NCBI GenBank assembly: GCA_046330435.1
Contig: JAXLST010000013.1
Coordinates: 1-64,000, forward strand
Source of the DNA: Ga0077560 sp046330435
Lineage (GTDB): Bacteria; Actinomycetota; Thermoleophilia; Miltoncostaeales; Miltoncostaeaceae
DNA length: 64,000 nt
Reading direction: 5' to 3'
Part shown: one piece after another, positions 31,148 through 39,384 of the stretch
Position numbering within the stretch: the stretch's first letter is position 1
How the letters are laid out: each line of letters begins with the position of its first letter
Notes under the pieces: generated by a model
Told to the model about the DNA's origin: nothing
The model's database searches: none
What the model saw: the letters and a program-made list of their open reading frames with translations, nothing else
Program-made: the position numbers and the translations under genes

Positions 31148-32062
31148 GTGTCCGCGCCAGCCATCGCCGCCGAAGGCCTCACCAAGCGCTACGGGCAGGC
31201 CCGCGGCGTCACCGGCGTGACCCTCACCGTCGAGCGCGGCGAGCGGTTCGGTTTCCTGGGCCCCAACGGCGCCGGCAAGACCACCTTTATCCGGCTCGCC
31301 CTCGGCATGCTGCGCCCGCAGGAGGGCCGCGTCGCCGTGATGGGCCACGACCTCGCCACCGACCGCATGGCCGCGCTGGGCGAGGTGGGCTACCTGCCCG
31401 GCGAGCTCTCGCTGTACGGGTCGCTCAACGGCCGCCGGACGCTGGAGATGCTCGCCAGGCTGCACCCGCGGCCGCCGGTCCTGCGCGACGAACTGCTCGA
31501 CGTGCTCGGCCTGGAGGCGAAGGACCTCAAGCGCCCGGTGCGCCAGTACTCGCGCGGCATGAAGCAGAAGCTCGGCCTGGTCGCGGCGCTGCAGCACGAC
31601 CCGCCCCTGGCGATCCTGGACGAACCCACCGGCGGCCTCGACCCCGTGGTGCAGCTGCGGCTCATCGAATGGCTCGACACGCGGTCGCGCGCCGGCATGA
31701 CGGTGTTCTTCAGCAGCCACGTCCTGGCCGAGGTGGAGGCGCTGTGCGACCGCGTCGCCATGGTGCGCGACGGCGAGCTGCTGCTCGTGCGCGGCGTGTC
31801 CGACCTGGGGCTGGACGCCATGCGCGCCGTCCGCGTCCGGTTCAGCGAACCGGTCCCGCGGGAGCGCCTGGCGGTGGACGGCATCGAGGACCACGAGGTG
31901 GACGGCACCGAGCACCGCTTCACGCTCACCACGCCCCCGGGGCCGCTGCTCGCCGCCCTGGGCACCCTGCCGGTGGCCGACCTGGTGGTCGCGCCGTTCT
32001 CATTGGAGGACGCCGTGCGCACGCTCTACCGGCCCGGCGCGCGGAACGGGGACGCGGCCTGA
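31148..32062 (+). CDS. ABC transporter ATP-binding protein
   Basis: A 304-residue ATPase. Walker A is GPNGAGKTT (about 38-46), the signature reads YSRGMKQKLGL in place of LSGGQ, Walker B is LAILDEPTGGLDP, and the switch His is in FFSSHVLAE. The C-terminal 80 residues form the extra beta domain common to exporters of the DrrA/CcmA kind. It is leaderless from GTG 31148. The partner permease follows with a TGATG overlap. The cargo may be a lipid, antibiotic or small molecule. Confidence 0.9.
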   Translation: MSAPAIAAEGLTKRYGQARGVTGVTLTVERGERFGFLGPNGAGKTTFIRLALGMLRPQEGRVAVMGHDLATDRMAALGEVGYLPGELSLYGSLNGRRTLEMLARLHPRPPVLRDELLDVLGLEAKDLKRPVRQYSRGMKQKLGLVAALQHDPPLAILDEPTGGLDPVVQLRLIEWLDTRSRAGMTVFFSSHVLAEVEALCDRVAMVRDGELLLVRGVSDLGLDAMRAVRVRFSEPVPRERLAVDGIEDHEVDGTEHRFTLTTPPGPLLAALGTLPVADLVVAPFSLEDAVRTLYRPGARNGDAA

Positions 32063-32859
32063 TGGGGGTCGTGCTCGCCCTGTCGCTGGTGCGCGCACGC
32101 GTGCGAATCGCCGTGCTCGCCCTCGGCTTCGGCCTCTTCGAGCTGGTGGTGGCGCTGTCGTACGCGTCCATCGACCAGAACGCGATCCGGTCGCTGGTGG
32201 AATCCCTGCCGCCGGCGCTCAAGGCGTTCAGCGGCGCCGCCGACGTCGCGTCCCCCGCCGGGTACCTCGGCGCGGCGTACATCCACCCCGTGCCGCTCAC
32301 CATCCAGGGCGCGCTGGTGATCTCCATGGCGTCCGCCGCGGCGCGCGACACCGAGACGGGCGCCGCCGAGCTCATCCTGAGCCGGCCCCTGCAGCCGTGG
32401 CGGTGGCTGCTCGCCCAGACGGCGGCGGTCGCGGTCGCGCTCGGCATCGTCGCGTTCGGCGGGTTCCTGGGCGGCCTGCTCGGCATCACCGTCGTCGACG
32501 ACCTGAGCCCGGTGCGCGGCACCCACCTGCTGGTGGCCTCCGCCGGCGGGGTCCTGGTGTTCGCCGCGCTCGCCGGGATCACCCTCCTGGCGGCCGTGCT
32601 CACCCGCGGCGGCGCCCGCGCGGTGGGCTGGGCGGCCGGCATCGCGGTGGTCTCCTACGCCCTGAACTACCTGTCGCAGGTGTGGACGGTCGCCGAGCCG
32701 CTGGGCCCGCTGTCGGTGTTCAACCACTACGACCCGGGGATCATCACCGGCACCGGGACCATGGGCGCCGGCGACTGGGTCACCCTCGCCGCGGTGGCCG
32801 TGGTGACCGCCGTCGCCGCGCACGTCCTGGTGCAGCGCCGGGAGCTCGCAGGCGCCTGA
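32062..32859 (+). CDS. ABC transporter permease (ABC-2 type)
   Basis: A 265-residue membrane protein with six helices. After the first helix a periplasmic loop contains ALKAFSGAADVASPAGYLGAAY, then helices with the conserved RDTETGAAELILSRPLQPWRW region before the third helix, as in permeases of Streptomyces-type ABC-2 exporters (TnrB-like). ATG 32062 shares a base with the ATPase stop. Together the two genes form a complete two-protein exporter. Confidence 0.85.
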   Translation: MGVVLALSLVRARVRIAVLALGFGLFELVVALSYASIDQNAIRSLVESLPPALKAFSGAADVASPAGYLGAAYIHPVPLTIQGALVISMASAAARDTETGAAELILSRPLQPWRWLLAQTAAVAVALGIVAFGGFLGGLLGITVVDDLSPVRGTHLLVASAGGVLVFAALAGITLLAAVLTRGGARAVGWAAGIAVVSYALNYLSQVWTVAEPLGPLSVFNHYDPGIITGTGTMGAGDWVTLAAVAVVTAVAAHVLVQRRELAGA

Positions 32860-32896
32860 ACCGGCATCGCGTCGCGGTTCGGCGCGGATGTGCTGC

Positions 32897-32902
32897 TAGC
32901 AT
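32897..32902 (+). promoter_or_regulatory. possible -10 box of the NYN/LOTUS gene (TAGCAT)
   Basis: TAGCAT lies 38 nt after the permease stop and about 113 nt before ATG 33016. A long leader would result. The overlapping inverted repeat at 32901 suggests regulation. Confidence 0.35.
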
Positions 32903-32931
32903 CGCCCCGTCCTGCCCACGGGCGGGGCGAT
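32901..32931 (+). promoter_or_regulatory. inverted repeat between ABC operon and NYN gene
   Basis: ATCGCCCCG and CGGGGCGAT form 9-bp perfect arms around a 13-nt loop. Its first two bases overlap the -10 box. It can be either the terminator of the ABC operon or an operator / 5' hairpin of the next gene. There is no T run. Confidence 0.45.
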
Positions 32932-33015
32932 CGGCGTATGCGCCGCGTGACCTGTCCGCCGCCCCGGGAGCCGGGGAAGCGCGGACGAGACGACAAGACA
33001 ATCTGGAGGGGACCT

Positions 33016-34590
33016 ATGGCCGAGCACGAGAGCTCGCTCGCCGTCCTGGTCGATTTCGAGAACATGGCCCGACCCGGCGTGAAGGGTCGCGGCGACTTCG
33101 ACATCCACCTCGTACTGAACCGCCTGGCCGACAAGGGGCGGGTGCTGGTGAAGCGCGCCTACGCGGACTGGAGCCGCTACCGCGACGCCCGGCACGACCT
33201 GCAGAACGCCGGCCTCGAGCTCATCGAGATGCCGTCCGCTCGTGAGGGCGCCAAGAACCGCGCCGACATCAAGATGGCCGTCGACGCGATGGAGCTGGCG
33301 TTCAGCCGCGAGCACCTCGACACGTTCGTGATCGTGTCCGGCGACAGCGACTTCACCCCGCTGGTCGGCAAGGTCCGCGAGCTGAACAAGCGCGTGATCG
33401 GCGTGGGCAACCGCGAGTCCGCCAGCGAGCTGCTCATCGCCAACTGCGACGAGTTCATCTACTACGACCTGCTCGCCGCCTCCCGCCGCAGCGGCACCAG
33501 CGGCGGCCGCACCCTCGACCCGGACGAGCTGCTGCGCCAGACGCTCCTCGCCCTGCAGCGCGAGGGCACCGAGTGGCCGCTCGCCAGCGTGGTGAAGGAC
33601 TCCATGCGCCGCCGCAACCCGGCGTTCGACGAGACCGAGGCCGGCTTCTCGACGTTCTCCAAGTTCCTGGAGGCCGTCGGCGCCCGCGGGCTCATCCGCC
33701 TGGAGACCGACCAGCGCAGCGGCACGTACCGCGTGGAGCTCGCCGAGGGCGGGTCCACCAGCAGCCCGGAGGCGGTCGCGGCCGCCGAGGCCGCCCGTGA
33801 GGCCGCGCGTGAGGAGGAGGGCGAGGCCGGCGGGACCCGTCGCCGCCGTCGCCGCCGCCGCGGCGAGCCCGCCGAGCCGAAGGCCGAGACCGGCGCGGAG
33901 GCCTCGGGCGAGGTGTTCGAGTTCGTCGTGCCGGCCAAGGAGGCCGAGCCGGAGATCGAGCTCCCGCTCGACCGTGCCCTCACCTACGAGGACATGATCA
34001 TGCTCGGCCCGGAGCTCGCCGCGGGCGACGTCCCGGAGCTCGTGGAGGCCACCGACCAGCCGGAGGAGCCGGCCGGCCGCCTCCGTCGCCGCCGCCGTGG
34101 CGCCGCCGCGGACGAGGCCGCCGAGGCCGCACCGGCGGAGGCCGCCGAGGCGCCCGCCGCCGAGCCGGTCGCCGAGGCCCCGGCCGCGGAGGAGGCCCCC
34201 AGCGGGTCCCGCCGCCGTCGCCGCCGCAGCACCACGGCCACCGAGGAGGCACCGGCCGAGACGCCGGCCGCCGAGGAGGCCCCGGAGCCGGTCGCCGAGG
34301 CCGTCGCCGAGGAGGAGCCGGTGGCCGAGGAGACCCCGGCCGAGCCCGCGGCGCCGTCGCGCCGCCGGGTGCGCCGCGGAACCCGCGCGGTCGCCGAGGA
34401 GGCCCCGGCCGAGACGCCGGCCGCCGAGGAGGCCCCCGCCGAGGAGAAGCCCAAGCGGCGGACCCGCACGCGGAAGGCCGCCACCGAGGAGGCCCCCGCC
34501 GAGGCACCGGCCGAGGCGCCCGCCGCCGAGGAGGCCCCGGCCCCCAAGCGGCGCACGCGGACCCGGAAGCCCGCGGCCACCGAGGAGTAG
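33016..34590 (+). CDS. NYN-domain (LabA/DUF88-like) protein with OST-HTH/LOTUS domain and long charged tail
   Basis: A 524-residue protein. Residues about 8-155 form an NYN (PIN-like) domain with the acidic catalytic residues in LVDFENM, KNRADIKMAVDAM and IVSGDSDFTPLV. Residues about 170-235 match a LOTUS/OST-HTH RNA-binding domain (ELLRQTLLALQREGTEWPLASVVKDSMRRR). From about 255 on it is low complexity: runs of arginine alternate with EEAPAETPAAEEAP-like repeats. The domain pair suggests RNA cleavage or binding, and the tail resembles RNase E-like scaffolds. ATG 33016 has GGAGGGG ahead. The GC- and repeat-rich tail is fully in frame. Confidence 0.85.
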   Translation: MAEHESSLAVLVDFENMARPGVKGRGDFDIHLVLNRLADKGRVLVKRAYADWSRYRDARHDLQNAGLELIEMPSAREGAKNRADIKMAVDAMELAFSREHLDTFVIVSGDSDFTPLVGKVRELNKRVIGVGNRESASELLIANCDEFIYYDLLAASRRSGTSGGRTLDPDELLRQTLLALQREGTEWPLASVVKDSMRRRNPAFDETEAGFSTFSKFLEAVGARGLIRLETDQRSGTYRVELAEGGSTSSPEAVAAAEAAREAAREEEGEAGGTRRRRRRRRGEPAEPKAETGAEASGEVFEFVVPAKEAEPEIELPLDRALTYEDMIMLGPELAAGDVPELVEATDQPEEPAGRLRRRRRGAAADEAAEAAPAEAAEAPAAEPVAEAPAAEEAPSGSRRRRRRSTTATEEAPAETPAAEEAPEPVAEAVAEEEPVAEETPAEPAAPSRRRVRRGTRAVAEEAPAETPAAEEAPAEEKPKRRTRTRKAATEEAPAEAPAEAPAAEEAPAPKRRTRTRKPAATEE

Positions 34591-34597
34591 GACCCAC

Positions 34598-34627
34598 GCG
34601 AGGGGCGGCCGTACGGCCGCCCCTCGC
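34598..34627. terminator. 30-bp palindromic hairpin between convergent genes
   Basis: GCGAGGGGCGGCCGT followed directly by ACGGCCGCCCCTCGC is a perfect palindrome; a hairpin would use a GTAC loop with about 13 bp of stem. It lies 7 bases after the NYN gene stop and 18 bases before the end of the opposing gene, so it can serve both. Confidence 0.75.
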
Positions 34628-34645
34628 CGGTTCAGGCGGGCGGCG

Positions 34646-34972
34646 TCAGTCGCCCGCGGGGCGGGCACGCCACGTGGCGATCACCACCGCCCCGAACAAC
34701 GCCATCTGCACGCGGGCGAGTTCCAGGCCGCCGCCGCGCAGGCACGAGGTGTAGAGCTCGGCGAACTCCCCCGGCACCGGGTCCTCCGGGCGGGCCGCCT
34801 GGTCGAGCATCTGCCCCACCAGCACCACGTCCGCCGGGTCGGCGGTGGCCCCCACGAACACGGCCGCCTCGTCCAGGAACCGGGGCAGGTCCCACGGTGC
34901 CCCGGACCGCAGGTGCTCGGCCACCAGCGGCTGCAGGCGCGTCACCGCGCCCGCGAGCTCCTCGGGACTCAC
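34646..34972 (-). CDS. hypothetical protein downstream of msrA
   Basis: A 108-residue helical protein with segments RLQPLVAEHLRSGAPWDLPRFLDEAAVFVG and LELARVQMALFGAVVIATW; the last may be a membrane-associated helix. I do not recognise it. GTG 34972 begins 7 nt after the MsrA stop, so it is probably cotranscribed. Confidence 0.5.
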   Translation of the reverse strand: MSPEELAGAVTRLQPLVAEHLRSGAPWDLPRFLDEAAVFVGATADPADVVLVGQMLDQAARPEDPVPGEFAELYTSCLRGGGLELARVQMALFGAVVIATWRARPAGD

Positions 34973-34979
34973 GCCGCCG

Positions 34980-35633
34980 TCAGTCCGCGGACGCGACGCC
35001 CACCGGGCAGCTCAGCCCCGTGCCGCCCAGGCCGCAGTAGCCGTTGGGGTTCTTGTGGAGGTACTGCTGGTGGTACGGCTCGGCGTAGTAGAACGGGCCC
35101 GCGTCCTCGATCTCCGTCGTGATGCGCCCCAGCCCGGCGGCGGTGAGCACCCCCTGGAAGGCGTCGCGGCTGCGCTCGGCGATCTCACGCTGCCGGTCGC
35201 CGAACACGTAGATCCCGGACCGGTACTGGGTGCCCACGTCGTTGCCCTGCCGCATCCCCTGCGTGGGGTCGTGGTTCTCCCAGAATACGCGGAGCATCTC
35301 CTCGTACGAGGTGGCCGACGGGTCGAACACCGCGAGCACCACCTCGTTGTGCCCCGTCATGCCGGAGCACACCTCCTCGTAGGTGGGGTTGGCGGTGTAC
35401 CCGGCGGAGTAACCCACCGCCGTGGTGTGCACGCCCGGGGCCTGCCAGAACTTCCGCTCGGCGCCCCAGAAGCAGCCCATCCCCACGACGATCATCTCGA
35501 AGCCCTCGGGGAACGGCGGCACGATGGGGGTGCCCAGCACCGCGTGCGGCCCATCGACGGGCATGGTGCCCGTGCGGCCGGGGAGGGCATCCTCCGCCGA
35601 CGGCATCAGGGTCTTGTCTCGGAAGAAGCGCAT
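34980..35633 (-). CDS. msrA: peptide methionine-S-sulfoxide reductase A
   Basis: A 217-residue enzyme that reduces methionine S-sulfoxide in proteins. The active-site motif GCFWGAE lies near residue 53, GYSAGYTANPTYEEVCSG follows, and the resolving cysteines are in the C-terminal tail (GYCGLGGTGLSCPVG). The N-terminal 40 residues are an extension seen in the long MsrA form. ATG 35633 is 6 nt after a TACGGT box and would be leaderless. Confidence 0.95.
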   Translation of the reverse strand: MRFFRDKTLMPSAEDALPGRTGTMPVDGPHAVLGTPIVPPFPEGFEMIVVGMGCFWGAERKFWQAPGVHTTAVGYSAGYTANPTYEEVCSGMTGHNEVVLAVFDPSATSYEEMLRVFWENHDPTQGMRQGNDVGTQYRSGIYVFGDRQREIAERSRDAFQGVLTAAGLGRITTEIEDAGPFYYAEPYHQQYLHKNPNGYCGLGGTGLSCPVGVASAD

Positions 35634-35639
35634 GGGGCG

Positions 35640-35645
35640 ACCGTA
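35640..35645 (-). promoter_or_regulatory. -10 box of a leaderless promoter (TACGGT)
   Basis: Minus strand, 6 nt before ATG 35633 of msrA. Confidence 0.45.
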
Positions 35646-35685
35646 GCACCGGCCCGGGGCCGGGGCCCATCCCCTCCGGCGCCGC

Positions 35686-36408
35686 TCAGCCCGAGGTGTT
35701 CCAGGCCCGGTAGAGGGACGCCGCGAGCTCGAGGATCTGCGGCTGGTAGATCTTCGCGCCGGCCCGGGCGAACGCCTGCATCCCGTACACGTCGCGGCCC
35801 GCGGCGAACGAGATGTACAACACCACGGCCTTCTGACCGCCCAGGGTCGGGGTGATGCGCAGCGCCTTCGCGCCGGGCACGTCCGGCACCTGGATCTCGG
35901 TGATGGGCGCGGTCGTCGCGCCGCGCAGCTCCGTCGCCGACGCGTCCACCTCGGCCTGCGCCGCCGCCTTGTCGCGCAGGCGGTAGATGTAGGTGCGCAT
36001 CAGGGTGATGCCGGTCTGGTCGTTCTCGCCGCGCTGGTCGCGCAGCACGCCGTCCTCGTAGCCGGCCGCCAGCAGACGGCTGGTGGCCGCCGGGATGGTC
36101 GGGTCGTTCGCGGAGTACAGCGCCGTGACCATGCTCGACGCCGTGGGCTTGGACTCCAGCGTGCCCTTCTTCAGCGACGGGATGATGTCCTGCGCCGGCA
36201 TCCGCAGCTCGAGGGAGGCCTGCGTGTCCTCCGTCGTGGTGCCGGTGGTCGGCGTCGTCGGCGTCGTCACGGGCGGGACGACCGACGTGGTCGACCCCGT
36301 GCCGGTGTGGACGGTCACCGTGACCTGCACGGTGGTGGTGTCGCCGCACCCCGCCAGCAGGGCGCCGGCGGCGAGGGGGACGGCGATGAGCGGCGCGAAC
36401 CTGGGCAC
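35686..36408 (-). CDS. lipoprotein, unknown
   Basis: A 240-residue lipoprotein with a type II signal peptide ending in LLAGCG. A Thr/Pro-rich spacer (about 22-62) follows, then a domain of about 170 residues with segments MVTALYSANDPTIPAATSRLLAAGYEDG and LRITPTLGGQKAVVLYISFAAGRDVYG. I do not recognise the family; similar actinobacterial lipoproteins of unknown role exist. GTG 36408 follows a TACGTT box by 7 nt, so it has its own promoter even though it lies next to the cysteine operon. Confidence 0.62.
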   Translation of the reverse strand: MPRFAPLIAVPLAAGALLAGCGDTTTVQVTVTVHTGTGSTTSVVPPVTTPTTPTTGTTTEDTQASLELRMPAQDIIPSLKKGTLESKPTASSMVTALYSANDPTIPAATSRLLAAGYEDGVLRDQRGENDQTGITLMRTYIYRLRDKAAAQAEVDASATELRGATTAPITEIQVPDVPGAKALRITPTLGGQKAVVLYISFAAGRDVYGMQAFARAGAKIYQPQILELAASLYRAWNTSG

Positions 36409-36415
36409 GGGCCGG

Positions 36416-36421
36416 AACGTA
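36416..36421 (-). promoter_or_regulatory. -10 box of a leaderless promoter (TACGTT)
   Basis: Minus strand, 7 nt before GTG 36408 of the lipoprotein gene. Confidence 0.45.
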
Positions 36422-36440
36422 CGGCCCGGGCGCGCCCGGG

Positions 36441-36851
36441 TCAAACGATCTCGACCGGCTCCTCCCGCACCGCATCCTCCGGGGGCTGCGTGCGGGAGAT
36501 CTGGAACGCCCGGATCTCGGGCGCGTTGCGGTCGGCCAGCGACACGATGAGGTACAGCGTCTTGGGGAAGAACGCGAGCTCCACGTCGGTGCGGGACGGG
36601 TACGCCGCCGACCGGGTGTGGGAGTGGTACACCGCCAGCAGGTCCATCCCCGCGTCGTCGATGTCGTCCATGATCCGCATCTGCTCGCGCGGGTCGATGA
36701 CGTACATGAACGGGCTGGCCTCGGTGTTCACCGCCCGGTAGACGCGTTCGGCGACGCCGTCGCGCCCGCCGATCATCCCGCAGCACTCGTTCGGCAGGTC
36801 CTCGGTCGCGTGCGCGACGAGGTCGTCGGCCAGGGCCTTCGGGAGCTTCAC
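36441..36851 (-). CDS. mec: JAMM/MPN+ metallopeptidase, Mec type
   Basis: A 136-residue zinc peptidase. The JAMM signature is complete: a Glu in NECCGMIGG and H-S-H-x10-D in YHSHTRSAAYPSRTD. In Mycobacterium tuberculosis Mec cleaves cysteine from CysO-cysteine; the same neighbours are here (CysM, CysO, MoeZ-like). It could also trim the two extra residues after the Gly-Gly of this CysO. GTG 36851 starts 2 nt after the cysM stop. Confidence 0.9.
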   Translation of the reverse strand: MKLPKALADDLVAHATEDLPNECCGMIGGRDGVAERVYRAVNTEASPFMYVIDPREQMRIMDDIDDAGMDLLAVYHSHTRSAAYPSRTDVELAFFPKTLYLIVSLADRNAPEIRAFQISRTQPPEDAVREEPVEIV

Positions 36852-36853
36852 GG

Positions 36854-37819
36854 CTACCAGAAGATCCCGTGGTCCAGGGCGTCCTCCACCTCGTCCACGT
36901 CGCGCGTCCAGATGCCGGCGGACAGGTACTTCCAGCCGCCGTCGCAGACGATGCCGACGATGGTGCCGCGCTCCATCCGGCTCGCGATCCGCGCGCACGT
37001 GTGGATGACCGCGCCGGAGCTGATGCCCGCGAAGATGCCCTCCTCCGCGGCCAGGCGCCGGGTCATCACCAGGGCGTCGCGGTTGCCCACCAGGAGCTTC
37101 CGGTCGAGCTTGGTGATGTCGAGGATCGGCGGGACGAAGCCGTCCTCCAGGCTCCGCAGGCCGCTCACCGGGTCGCCCTGCATGGGCTCGCACGCCACGA
37201 TCTGGATGTCCTGGCGGTGCTCCTTGAGCCGCTGGGCGCTGCCCATGAGCGTGCCGCCGGTCCCCAGGCCCGCGACGAACACGTCCAGCTCGGGACAGTC
37301 GCGGACGATCTCCTCCGCGGTGCCCTCGTAGTGGGCGCGCGGGTTCGCCGGGTTGCCGTACTGGAACGGCATGAACAGGCCGTTCTCGGCGGCGAGCTTG
37401 CGGGCCACCTCGACCGCGCCGTTGCTGCCGAACTCGCCGTCGGTCGCGACGATCTCCGCCCCGTACAGCCGCAGCAGCGCCTTGCGCTCCTCGGTGACGT
37501 TGTCCGGCATGACCGCGACCAGCTTGTAGCCGCGTACCCGGGCGATCATCGCCATCGAGATGCCGGTGTTGCCCGAGGTGGGCTCCATGATCGTGTCGCC
37601 GGGCTTGATGAGCCCGCGGCGCTCGGCGTCGTCGATGAGCGAGCGCGCGGTGCGGTCCTTGATGGAGCCCGTCGGGTTGTGGCTCTCGAGCTTCGCCAGG
37701 ATCCGGACGTCCGGGTTCGGCGTGATGCGCGACAGCTCCACCAGCGGCGTGTTGCCGATGGTGGCGACGATGTCCGGGCTGATCGCCCGCGGCGGCTCCA
37801 GGCCCGTCGGCGACGTCAT
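36854..37819 (-). CDS. cysM: O-phosphoserine / CysO-dependent cysteine synthase CysM
   Basis: A 321-residue PLP enzyme of the beta family. The PLP lysine is in NPTGSIKDR, the phosphate/substrate loop is TSGNTGI, and the C-terminal Ser region GISSGAVIH completes the site. In mycobacteria CysM uses O-phosphoserine and thiocarboxylated CysO to make CysO-Cys. The C-terminal extension (YLSAGIWTRDVDEVEDAL) fits that group. ATG 37819 follows the cysO stop by 5 nt. Confidence 0.92.
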   Translation of the reverse strand: MTSPTGLEPPRAISPDIVATIGNTPLVELSRITPNPDVRILAKLESHNPTGSIKDRTARSLIDDAERRGLIKPGDTIMEPTSGNTGISMAMIARVRGYKLVAVMPDNVTEERKALLRLYGAEIVATDGEFGSNGAVEVARKLAAENGLFMPFQYGNPANPRAHYEGTAEEIVRDCPELDVFVAGLGTGGTLMGSAQRLKEHRQDIQIVACEPMQGDPVSGLRSLEDGFVPPILDITKLDRKLLVGNRDALVMTRRLAAEEGIFAGISSGAVIHTCARIASRMERGTIVGIVCDGGWKYLSAGIWTRDVDEVEDALDHGIFW

Positions 37820-37824
37820 GGTGG

Positions 37825-38103
37825 TCAACCGGCCCCGCCGGCCATCGCGGGCAGGATGAGCACGGTGTCGCGCTCCCCCACCGGCGTGTCCAGCCACTCC
37901 AGCATCCGCACGTCCTCGTCGTTGACGTACAGGTTCACGAAGCGGTGGAGCTCGCCGTCGTCCGTGACCAGCTGCTGCCGCACCGCGGGGTGCTCGGCGT
38001 AGATCGCCTCCAGCACCTCGCCCACGGTGCCGCCCTCGACGGACAGCTCGCGGGCGCCGCCGACGGCGGGACGTAGGACGGGCGGGATGCGGACGGTGCT
38101 CAC
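37825..38103 (-). CDS. cysO: CysO-type ubiquitin-like sulfur carrier (MoaD/ThiS fold)
   Basis: A 92-residue beta-grasp protein: VRIPPVLRP, a central helix (VGEVLEAIYAEHP) and RDTVLILPAMAGG. The C-terminal Gly-Gly, needed for thiocarboxylate formation, is followed by two more residues, Ala-Gly, before the stop. CysO of M. tuberculosis ends at Gly-Gly, so this one should need trimming or use a different end. GTG 38103 overlaps the MoeZ-like gene stop (GTGA). Confidence 0.9.
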   Translation of the reverse strand: MSTVRIPPVLRPAVGGARELSVEGGTVGEVLEAIYAEHPAVRQQLVTDDGELHRFVNLYVNDEDVRMLEWLDTPVGERDTVLILPAMAGGAG

Positions 38104-39290
38104 GAATGGGCCCCCACGGTCGCGGCGTGGCGGCCGACGCCGGCGCACCATGCCTCGTAGTCACGGAACTCGAGCTTGGCGTCCGGGCCGCAGGCCGGGC
38201 AATGGGGGTCGCGCCGGACCTTGAGCTCGGTGAAGGTCATGCCGAGGGCGTCGTACACCAGCAGGCGCCCGGCGAGCGTGTCGCCGATGCCCAGCAGCAC
38301 CTTGATCGCCTCGTTCGCCTGGATGTTCCCCATGACGCCGCAGAGGACGCCCAGGACGCCCGCCTCGCCGCACGACGGCGCGAGGTCCGGCGGCGGGGGC
38401 TCCGGGAACAGGCAGCGGTAGCAGGGGCCCTCGTACGGCATGAACACCGAGGCGTGCCCCTCGAACCGCAGGATGCTGGCGTGCACCAGCGGCGTGCGGG
38501 TCATGAGCGACGCGTCGGCCAGCAGGTACCGGGTGGGGAAGTTGTCGGCCCCGTCGACGATCACGTCGTACTGGGAGATGAGGTCCAGGACGTTGTCCCG
38601 GTTGATGCGCGTGGCGTGGACGTTGACCTTCACATCCGGGTTGAGCGCCTCGATGGCGACCTTCGCGCTCTCGCCCTTGAGCATCCCCACGCGGTCGGTG
38701 GTGTGGATGATCTGGCGCTGCAGGTTGCTGGCGTCCACGACGTCGTCGTCCACCAGGCCGATGGTCCCGACGCCGGCCGCGGCGAGGTAGTACGCGCTGG
38801 GCGAGCCCAGGCCGCCGGCGCCGATGAGCAGGACCTTGGAGTCCAGGAGCTTGAGCTGGCCCTCCTCACCCACCTCGGGGATGAGGACGTGGCGGCTGTA
38901 GCGGGCGCGCTGGCCGGCGGTGAGGGTGCGGGGCACCTGCACGTCGTTGCCGGACTGCTTCCACCGGGTGAACCCGCCGTGCAGGCTCTTGATGTTGGTG
39001 AAGCCCATCTCCTGCAGGGTGAGGCCGGCGAGCAGCGAGCGGTTGCCGCCCGCGCACATCAGCACGACCTCCTGGTCGGGGCGCGCGACGCCCGCGATCC
39101 GGCTCTCCAGGAACCCGCGCGGGACCAGGACTGCGCCGGGCACGTGGCCCTCGTCCCATTCGCCCTGCTCGCGGACGTCCACGACCAGCGGGGCGTCGCC
39201 GGCGGCGATGCGATCCGCCAGTTCCGCGGCCTGGATCTCGGGGATCTCCTGGCGCGCGTGCGCAAGAAGGTCCTGGTACGTGCGGGGCAT
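38100..39290 (-). CDS. MoeZ/MoeB-like adenylyltransferase-sulfurtransferase with N-terminal rhodanese domain
   Basis: A 396-residue protein. Residues about 18-115 form a rhodanese domain with active Cys79 in LMCAGGNRS. A ThiF/MoeB domain follows: ATP site GAGGLGSPSAYYLAAAG (about 150), zinc Cys pairs CYRC and CPAC, and Cys in PSCGEAGVLG. It is expected to adenylate CysO and pass sulfur to its C-terminus. Mycobacterial MoeZ has the order ThiF-rhodanese; here it is reversed. ATG 39290 has GGGAGA upstream and a TAGAAT -10 box about 50 nt away. First gene of the cysteine operon. Confidence 0.9.
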   Translation of the reverse strand: MPRTYQDLLAHARQEIPEIQAAELADRIAAGDAPLVVDVREQGEWDEGHVPGAVLVPRGFLESRIAGVARPDQEVVLMCAGGNRSLLAGLTLQEMGFTNIKSLHGGFTRWKQSGNDVQVPRTLTAGQRARYSRHVLIPEVGEEGQLKLLDSKVLLIGAGGLGSPSAYYLAAAGVGTIGLVDDDVVDASNLQRQIIHTTDRVGMLKGESAKVAIEALNPDVKVNVHATRINRDNVLDLISQYDVIVDGADNFPTRYLLADASLMTRTPLVHASILRFEGHASVFMPYEGPCYRCLFPEPPPPDLAPSCGEAGVLGVLCGVMGNIQANEAIKVLLGIGDTLAGRLLVYDALGMTFTELKVRRDPHCPACGPDAKLEFRDYEAWCAGVGRHAATVGAHS

Positions 39291-39338
39291 GTGGGTCTCC
39301 CGATCCTCGCGACTCAATCGGTGGTAAATGCCGTTGGG

Positions 39339-39344
39339 ATTCTA
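39339..39344 (-). promoter_or_regulatory. -10 box of the cysteine operon (TAGAAT)
   Basis: TAGAAT on the minus strand lies about 49 nt before ATG 39290, giving a leader of about 42 nt with its ribosome site. It is divergent from the next gene's TACGCT box. Confidence 0.45.
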
Positions 39345-39371
39345 GCCTTTTCCGTCGAGCGCAGGTCAGCA

Positions 39372-39377
39372 TACGCT
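39372..39377 (+). promoter_or_regulatory. -10 box of a leaderless promoter (TACGCT)
   Basis: Seven nucleotides before ATG 39385. Confidence 0.45.
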
Positions 39378-39384
39378 GGTGGGT

